Shown here one piece after another: positions 56,725-64,000 of a stretch of DNA of 64,000 nucleotides (position 1 is its first letter; each line of letters begins with the position of its first letter). The notes beneath the pieces are model-generated. The model had not been told where the DNA came from, did not search any database, and saw nothing but the letters and a program-made list of their open reading frames with translations. Origin of the DNA: Eucommia ulmoides (taxonomy: Eukaryota > Streptophyta > Magnoliopsida > Garryales > Eucommiaceae); assembly GCA_016647705.1 (NCBI GenBank), contig CM028335.1, positions 14,777,905-14,841,904 on the forward strand. Direction: 5' to 3'. The position numbers and the translations under genes were made by a program.

Positions 56725-57576
56725 CGGGTACAACTCTGTCTCTCTGTTCTTGTTTCTTTTCAATTCGCTGCTTGTTCGTACATTGTTTAGGCGGTTCTTG
56801 CCATCTTTTTGGTGGCATTGATTGGGCACCGGCTTTTAAGTACTTTTGAATTAAAAAAAAAAAAATTGACCCCAAAATACTTCTAATTGAAGACAAAAAA
56901 TGTGTTTGTAATGTAAGCCATATAAACAATTTCTTAATCCAAATTTCATAAAGGGTTGAGAGTCCAAGTTCATCCATCTCTAAAATTATAAACATCTAAG
57001 AATTAGAAAAAAACGACTATTTTCACCCCTCAAAAATGTACGTTTACTCTCTTAATTTTTTTTAAAACGAAGAACACATGCTACTTTTTGTTTCTATTTT
57101 TTTTTTATTTAAAAACAAAATCAAACAGTGCCGAATCTGTTCCCAGAAAACTGTTTTTTATGTTCTGTTATGATATTTAAAAAATGAATTTCTGAGATGG
57201 AAGTGTTTGTTTTTGTTATTTGTATTTTTGGTTTCCGTCTGTTGCTGATCTGTCTTTTTTTTTTTTTTTTTTGTTTCAAGTTCGGTGATAACAGAAGCAG
57301 GATTGCAGGAATACTAACCTTAAGTATCAGTGAAAATCTGAGCAGTGGTCGTTCTCTTGATATATTCTCTCTCTCTCTCTCTAAAAGGATCTGTTTTATT
57401 CGGTGAATTCACAGTGGATATAAATAATGTCAAGAATTTTTGTTGTGCTGATTCAACTCTGTATAGTAATATTGATACTTTATACAAAAAAGATGATGAA
57501 AGCTAAATATACTTAAAAAAACTCATGTAAATAAGTACTTCGTTAATCAAACCTTCTTGGAGATGTTCACGCGCCT
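56725..57576. other. 3' flank of UPF0496 gene, no further gene
   Basis: AT-rich, with A and T runs (56852-56866, 57258-57272) and a (TC)n tract at 57366-57381. A leader-like stretch at 57190-57410 has no coding exon after it. Confidence 0.4.
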
Positions 57577-57843
57577 TCATTTGAAACTCGTGTCGATGAA
57601 TTCGAAGTTGCATTCGATTATTTTCTTCGCGGTAGCATGCAACACCATTCGAAGATCATGTGGTGTGTTTATTGACATTGTTCTGGTAAATTGACGAACT
57701 GTTGGAATTTTGTATTGCTTGTGTTCATTCACGATAATTTCTGTTTGGTTCACATGATGATTGTATTCTTCTCGCATCCTTGCAATCCACCGTAGAGTGT
57801 AACAAACTTTTGGATCTAAAGAGTATAAGAATTCATCTTCCAA
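57577..57843 (-). CDS. Hypothetical ORF, unrecognised (88 residues)
   Basis: An open minus-strand frame begins MEDEFLYSLDPKVCYTLRWI and ends ECNFEFIDTSFK. It is mildly charged, with no signal peptide, no membrane span and no known motif. Amino-acid composition looks protein-like (few low-complexity runs), and it continues in frame a few residues upstream, so it may be an exon or the remnant of a larger protein. No partner exon was found. Confidence 0.25.
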   Translation of the reverse strand: MEDEFLYSLDPKVCYTLRWIARMREEYNHHVNQTEIIVNEHKQYKIPTVRQFTRTMSINTPHDLRMVLHATAKKIIECNFEFIDTSFK

Positions 57844-58454
57844 ATGCCAATGACGTCCTATTGAATGTTACAGAACTCTAACTGTGTACATTTTATTTTT
57901 TATTTTTTACGAAACTGGATATGAAAATTTCAAACTTTGATTTAAGGTGTGTTTAGAGTTATCGCAATGGACATAAAATCTCTTGTATATACATACATAT
58001 GTGGAAATAAATGTGTTTGTGGATGTATGTGTGTGTGTGTGTGAATGTATGTATTTATTAATGCTAACTTGAATGGTCTAATCAATTGTAATAAAGTTAA
58101 CTTGTCAATCAGTACTGACAACGCTGAGTTGATTTATCAATTCAGCACTGATAAAAGTTGAACAGATTTGTCAAATCAGTTATGATAATAGTTGTACCGA
58201 TGACATATTTTATCATTTTATTTGGGTTGATAAAGGTTGACAAAGACTAAGTTGATATGTATGTATCATTTTATTATCCATAACGATAATAGTTTGACAA
58301 AAGTTGAAGAAGGCTGACGTCGCTTCATGTTGATGTAACAATTTGATGACACATTTTATCATTATTAAAAATAAATTTTTTGACACAAGTTAAAAAATAA
58401 TTTGTTAAAATAAATATTTTTTTTTTGGTTCAAAATCAGCCATTAAAAAACTCT

Positions 58455-58496
<42 letters not shown>

Positions 58497-59385
58497 ATTA
58501 AACTTACTTTAATCCTGAAAAGAAAAAAGTACCAGAACAATAAATGAACGTAAACATACTCTTCCTCATTCTACTACCGACATGAAAATGCATGCCTCGA
58601 AAAGTCAATCAGCATTGAAAAAAGGTTGTAAAAAAAAGGTTGTAAAGCATCTCTAAACAAGTATGTTCAAAAATGTTAGTCTACATTGAAAAGCTTGCCA
58701 CAAATGACGTCCTGCTTACCCCTAAAAAAACTTGTTCTTAAATGTCAACCAACCATCACGAAAGATTGAGATTTATCAATCATCCATCATACATGCCAAT
58801 ATAAAAATTAAGTTTTGTATAGAAACTCTTCATTCTATAATTTTCGTGATATGTATTCCAATAGTAATTTAAGTGAGGAAAACTCATATAGTATTTCAAG
58901 TAAAGAAAACTTATATGGTGTTTGACGTTGGCCTGGAACTTGAGATCACTATATACATTGGGTTCTATAACCATATTATGATGACTATTGCAGCGATCAA
59001 GACACAAATATGATAGAGTATCGTGTTGATCTTCAACAAGAGTAGGAATATATGGTCAAAGAGTTTGACAACCTTGTATCTTTGTTGAGAGCTCTTAATA
59101 CACTAGTCTCGCATCGTTTATCCCTACAGAAGCCTCGAAGATGTCAAATTAATGACGCAACTGAGATTAAAGATTCTATTACACAAATTCAGTTGGAAAA
59201 CAATCGTATGTTGTTGCGAAGAAGTTGATATTATATACTCCAATTAGCCACTAAAATGACTACAGGAAGTAAGAGAGCACTCTCTCCGAATGAATACCAT
59301 AATATGTTGACCAACGATGATTATCTGTTTGAGGGATACATGTTTAACGAAGAATAAATATATTTTACCGATTGTGTTGTATTAG
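57844..59385. other. No gene seen; low-complexity and repeat-like DNA
   Basis: Contains repeated TTGACAAA / TTGATAAA-like words at 58060-58340 and a (CA)n(TA)n microsatellite at 58457-58495. Short frames at 58780-59007 (minus) and around 59050-59340 match nothing I recognise. Confidence 0.4.
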
Positions 59386-59983
59386 TAGAGATGTCACCGG
59401 TTTGGGTTCAGCTTGGTTTTATACAAAACCAAAATCAAAATCACCGGTTTTTTTTAAACGGTTTTAAAATCGAATCATTTAATTTTAATCAAAGCCAAAT
59501 CAAAATCGCGAAAATGCGAAACCGTTTAAGGTTTTAAAATTTTATAAAAAATCAAAATCGCAGACTATTATTTTTTATATATGAATAAAAACATAATTAA
59601 AATATAAAATATAAATTCACAAAACAAAAACCTAACCACAAAACTATTAATTGTAAATATTTCTAATGATAAATAAAATATAACAATAAAATCATAGATA
59701 ATAGTTACAAATAATATAAACAGTCTTCAAATATTCTCATACATGAATCGAGGCAGCAAATTGATGAGCGATTGATGGTCGAGAGATGAGAGAAAGAGAA
59801 GAGGAAGATGAAGAGAAGAGCTGAAGAGTGAAGAGAAAATCTGAGAACAGATGAAGTGAATGAAATAAACACCAACAATCGCTCACCTATAAGCATATAT
59901 ACATATTAGGGTTAGAGTGTAAAAGGGTTAAAAATGTAAATAAAATAAAAAGGGACTAAACTATAAATACTAGATAAATAAAA

Positions 59984-60048
<65 letters not shown>

Positions 60049-60245
60049 TTGGTTACACAATTCGGCTCACGGTTCGATCACGTGGTTCAGTTATACGATT
60101 CGGTTATGCAGTTACTATCTCAAAACCGATTCGGTTGCTAAATTTAAAACCAAAACCAAAATCATTTACTTGTTTTCAACCCGGACCATTCGGTTTAGTT
60201 TCTCTCGATTACTCGTTCGTTCGTTTTTTTTTTTTGCCATCCCTA
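59386..60245. mobile_element. Non-autonomous hAT element with perfect 8-bp TSD
   Basis: It starts TAGAGATGTCACCGG and ends TTTTTGCCATCCCTA. The terminal inverted repeat is short and imperfect (TAGAGATG against TAGGGATG), and subterminal AACCGGTTT / CGGTTTTA-like words occur at both ends. TGTATTAG flanks both sides (59378-59385 and 60246-60253). It holds a (TA)n-(GA)n tract at 59987-60048 and no transposase. Confidence 0.88.
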
Positions 60246-60300
60246 TGTATTAGTTATGTATTTTGAAATGACTAGCTTAGCGATGTTATGTATACTAGTC

Positions 60301-60595
60301 TTTTATGTTTCTTAATCATTTAGTGATCCGTTTTTAGTTTTGTAAGTTCTGTAGTAGAGCCTTATGATCAGAGTTTACGTAAAAAAAATCAGGCACTTTT
60401 GGACATGGATGGGCTACCATTTCGGCCTTCAAAGTTGCTGAAAAATCATTGTTGAAAATTGAAACAGCCCATCAGGGTATCTTTTATGTTTCTTAAAAAT
60501 CATTCAGTGATTCGTTTTTAGTTTTGTAAGTTCTGTTGTAGAGCCTTATGATTATAGTTTACGTAAAAAAAAAAAAAAAAATCAATTTTGGACAC
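60301..60595. repeat. Direct duplication, 181-bp offset
   Basis: The block from TTTTATGTTTCTTAA, through GTTTTTAGTTTTGTAAGTTC, to GTTTACGTAAAAAAA at 60301-60405 is repeated at 60482-60577 with small changes. Confidence 0.8.
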
Positions 60596-61300
60596 AAATG
60601 GACTGTTACAATACCATGCACGGGTTGGTATTGAGCGATTTTTTTGCGGTGCGAGTTTGGCCGTTTGGGCGGATTTGGCAGGTTGACTCGATCCATTGCA
60701 CACCCCTACATTTGATGGATTAAATGTTAAAAAAAGGAAACTTAGATCTGGCATTATCTCATGACAACATATTCAAATTTCAATGTTTACCTCACTGAGA
60801 TCTACTGTTGATGGAATATTAAATTAGGAATTTAGATATACAAACAGTAAAGTTTAAATGACAAATATTAGGTTTGATATTTGATACAGGAGGTCTCTTT
60901 ACTGGACTGAAACAGCTAACAACAAGTCGAATTATGATCTATTAGGAAAAGGTTACTAATTTAATAAAGTTGGGGTGATAATGGTGTCCCATAACCTCGA
61001 ATGCTAGGGTTTTGGGACGGTACCTGGAGAGTGCCTAGGCAAATGGAGAAGATGGGTCCAATATTTGTTAGCCATTTTTGCTAAGGTTATGTGAGGAAGT
61101 TGAGGCCCTCCTAACCGAAGGACGGCGGTCGGCCTCTTGCTTCTGGTGCTACCCTGAGTTTGGCCTTGTCCCCATAAGAGCTTTTTGAATAGAAGACAAA
61201 TAGAAACAGAGCAAATATGGTACAACATTATATACATACCTACAAATAAAAATACATATGTAAACCTACAAATCAAGTACTATGTGCCACATCCCCTACG
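60596..61300. other. Transposon end and intergenic DNA
   Basis: At 60600-60712 a GC-richer stretch ending TTGCACACCCCTA looks like the end of a small DNA transposon (TAGGGGTGT in reverse); no second end was found. A GC-richer minus-strand frame at 61004-61276 has no known motif. Confidence 0.35.
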
Positions 61301-61707
61301 TTTTAATATTCCTCCGCTGCCGGCGTAGAGAAAGGGAAAGTTCCTCCAACTCATCTACACCCGCATGATCGACCTGCGTCATGTGGCCCAAATCTATTGT
61401 AGAAGCAACGGTTGCTCCTCCATTGTCGGGTTTAGAACCTCATCATTCCCAGACCACGACACCGATGACACATGTCTCTCCGATCTAGTGGGTACGACAC
61501 GTGTCACAACTGGAATCACGACAAAGCTAAACAATAGTTGCTTTATCATCGGAGTGACAAATGTGTCACCCACTGACGGTTGTCAACCTACACTCAGTTG
61601 GTCGCCGTACTGTGAATAAAAATCACTTATGGCATAAAGAGTGGATGGATCAACACACTAGCATCCCCAATGACAAGCTCTCATGGGAGTTCTTTACCTA
61701 ATAAATA

Positions 61708-61744
<37 letters not shown>

Positions 61745-64000
61745 ACTGACACCACAATTGTTTAAAGTTAATTACAAAAAACAGGTATTTCGGGGTTGGT
61801 AACCCCGGGAACTGAAATCCTGGGCATGCCAACCCCGGGATATATGGAGATAATTTTTTATTTTTTATTTTTTATTTTTATATGAGGGATGGTCCCGGGG
61901 TTACCAACCTCGGGACCTTTTGGTCCCAGCAGCTGCTTGAAGCAGCAGCAACTGCTTCAACCAGACGTGTAGCTGCTGCTCGAAGCAGCAGCTGCACATG
62001 GAGCTGCAGCTGTAGCTCCATCCCGGTGATACCATCACCGGGACCCCAACCTTCATCTCTCTTATTTCATGCATGCAACCCACTTATTTCATCCATGCCA
62101 TTCCTCTATCTTATTTCATGCATGCAACCCTCTTATTTTATGCATGCAACTCTTTGCTCTCTCTCGGCCTTTTCCAACCGATTCCTCCTTAGAACTCCTT
62201 CATCTCTCGGATCTTCAAGTAATTTTAATATATTTGTTAATTTGATTATTATATTTTTTACTTATTTAATCAATTAGTTTACTTAATTTATAATTAATTT
62301 GTTAATTTAGTTAATTTATTTTTTAAGTTATTTTACTAGTTTAATTTGTTAATTTAGTTATTTAATTAAAAATTAGGCACTTTAACAAACTAACTAAGAA
62401 ATTAAACAAGTAATCTAACAAATTAAATTAACTAACTACTTAACAAATTAAATAAGTAAAGTAAATAACAAACAGATTAACTAAATAATAATTTATTCAA
62501 ATTTTGAGATGTTAAAGTGCCTAATTTTTAATTAAATAAATAAATTAACAAATTAATTATAAATTAAGTAAACTAATTGATTAAATAAGTAAAAAATATA
62601 ATAATTAAATTAACAAATATATTAAAATTACCTGAAGATCCGAGAGATAAAGGAGTTGTAAGGAGGGGTCGGTTGGGGAAGGCCGAGAGGGAGCAAAGAG
62701 TTGTATGCATGAAATAAAAGGGTTACATGCATGAAATAAGAGAGAGGAATGGCATGGATGGAATAAGTGGGTTGCATGCATGAAATAAGAGGGATGAAGG
62801 TTGGGGTCCTGGTGATGGTATCACCGGGATGGAGCTACAGCAGCAGCAGCAGCTGCAGCTCCACGTCTGCTTGAAGCAGCTGCTTGTGCAGCTGGGACCA
62901 AAAGGTCCCAGGGTTGGTAACCCCGGAACTATCCCTCATATATATATATATATATATAAAATTATCTCCATATATCTCGGGGTTGGCATGCCAAGGATGT
63001 CAGTTCCCGGGGTTACCAACCCCGAAATACCTGCTTTCTGTAATTAACTTTAAACAATTGTGGTGTCAGTAATTTTTTTTTTTTTAATTAGGTAAAGAAC
63101 TCGCTCTCATGGCCAGTAAACGTCATCATCCGTGAAAGGTGCATTAGTCTCGATAATTGGATTTGGAGTGTGCCGAGGAGAAGGAAGAACGTGAGCTGAT
63201 ATCTCTTGCTGTGGACAAATGAACAATGCCCACTCACATGTGTCCTGGACCACAGTTAAAGCATCGTTCGCATCGTCACGATTTTTCGACTGCAAAGCAA
63301 GGGTATTGAGACGCCACAATTGCGATACATCCTGCTCCTACAAAGCAATGTGTTCGTCAATTAAATAGATGAATAACAACAGTAATTACAAAGTAGCAAA
63401 CAATGAATTAAAGTTACGTACCTCTATTCTTAGTCCTAATCCTGATGTTGAGTACCCGACCGTAGGTCAGTAAGACGGGTTAACTATGACTCTTAGAGTG
63501 ACCTCCTATACCAAGAACATGTATTGCTTGTCGACCCCTACCCCTACCTGGAGGGTGTTCACATCCGTAGGTCCCTGTCTATCCTACGCTTAAATATGAT
63601 GCGTGTACTCCACAATCTAGTCAATACCAAAATGTCCTTTCTGGCTAATCTTATGCAATTCTCTGTCCGTGTCACACTACTCTAGTATCCCTTGATGATA
63701 CCCGAACAGTCATAGCACTCGCTTGGGATAATGAAACTCAACGATTTCGTAGCACATGAGGGGCACCGATGCCATCCATATCTCCTGTCTATCTCTACAG
63801 TATGTAGGGAAATTCGCCAGAACAGAAACTGGATAAGGCATCTATACGACCTGCTCAAATAATGTATATATAAATAAATAAATAGATAAATAAGTTATGT
63901 AATTAGCATAAATAAAAATCTGACCTCGTCATCTTGCAAATGATCTAATTGATCCCGATATACGACCAACACGTGTGTGGGCACGATATCTAAAATAAAT
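61301..64000 (-). pseudogene. Plant mobile domain (MAIN-like) pseudogene, cut by a foldback element
   Basis: Minus-strand exons: one runs in from the window edge and ends at 63925 with VPTHVLVVYRDQLDHLQDDE. After an intron, 63850 down to about 63548 reads MPYPVSVLANFPTYC, then WMASVPLMCYEIVEFHYPKR and QKGHFGID. Another open piece at 63340-63107 reads EQDVSQLWRLNTLALQSKNR. The VPLxCxEIVExHxPxRVLxQFG block is the signature of the plant mobile domain (MAIN/MAIL proteins and related transposon proteins). At least six stops break the main exon, several at expected Trp or Gln/Arg codons (TAG for TGG, TAA for CAA, TGA for CGA). The part at 61301-61686 lies beyond the inserted element and its coding is uncertain. 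Confidence 0.65.
61687..63102. mobile_element. Foldback Mutator-like element with perfect 10-bp TSD
   Basis: The ends GAGTTCTTTACCTAAT and ATTAGGTAAAGAACTC are inverted. The inverted repeat continues for about 650 bp on each arm with small differences, leaving a short AT-rich centre near 62340-62510, so nearly the whole 1416 bp can fold into one hairpin. GCTCTCATGG flanks both sides (61677-61686 and 63103-63112), the size expected for Mutator-like transposition. Each arm carries CCCCGGGGTTACCAAC-type words, a CAGCAGCAGCTGCAGCT cluster and repeated GCATGCATGAAATAAG. No protein is encoded. Confidence 0.92.

Noticed and set aside
61882-62277. 131-residue ORF rich in Ser and Cys
   Set aside because: It is a translation of one arm of the foldback element with CAG/CTG repeats.

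Overview
The window is nuclear DNA of a flowering plant, most likely a eudicot. It is AT-rich, its genes carry GT-AG introns, and it holds plant-type LTR retrotransposons (Copia and Gypsy), Mutator-, hAT- and Harbinger-type DNA elements, and three recognisable cellular genes. All three genes are on the + strand: an ILR1-like IAA-amino acid hydrolase (five exons, 8497-12160, 440 residues), a 62-residue single-membrane-pass protein (50980-51168), and a two-exon UPF0496 protein (55448-56724, 396 residues). No rRNA, tRNA, CRISPR or bacterial-type feature was seen. Most of the rest is transposon sequence, much of it nested.

Layout. 1-1865: AT-rich, no gene. 1866-7805: decayed Copia element (short LTRs, 5-bp TSD), itself hit by a second insertion at 2591-3859. 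7811-8215: Harbinger-associated/NAM-like pseudogene remnant. 8497-12160: the hydrolase gene. 12742-13414: Harbinger-type MITE. 13717-18544: Gypsy (Tekay-like) element with 1.06-kb LTRs but no gag or pol. 19315-23268: solo LTR with a related LTR nested inside it. 23956-24958: second Harbinger-type MITE. 25757-27455: unclassified repeat.

27456-48993 is the most complex block. A minus-strand Copia-type element that keeps a gag-like ORF and an ORF3 but lacks pol was split by a plus-strand SIRE-like Copia element (28799-42880). That element was then split by a solo Gypsy-type LTR (29589-32338, in gag) and by a reversed Copia solo LTR (35524-37704, inside reverse transcriptase). The minus-strand 5' LTR was also hit by a Gypsy-type solo LTR (48143-48782). 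Most insertions can be placed by target-site duplications, so their order can be read directly. A stray gag fragment follows at 48994-49430.

49431-61300 is gene-bearing: the 62-residue protein, a 271-bp tandem duplication, a Pack-MULE that captured part of a receptor-like cytoplasmic kinase (53529-55151, perfect 10-bp TSD), a 45-bp tandem array abutting the UPF0496 start codon, and a hAT element with a perfect 8-bp TSD. The right end (61300-64000) is a decayed minus-strand plant mobile domain (MAIN-like) pseudogene interrupted by a foldback Mutator-like element (61687-63102, perfect 10-bp TSD, arms of about 650 bp).

No new biochemical system is evident. The notable content is the dated nest of insertions, the kinase capture and the long foldback element. 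Repeat family names are judged by eye from terminal motifs and short translated stretches, not by database search.
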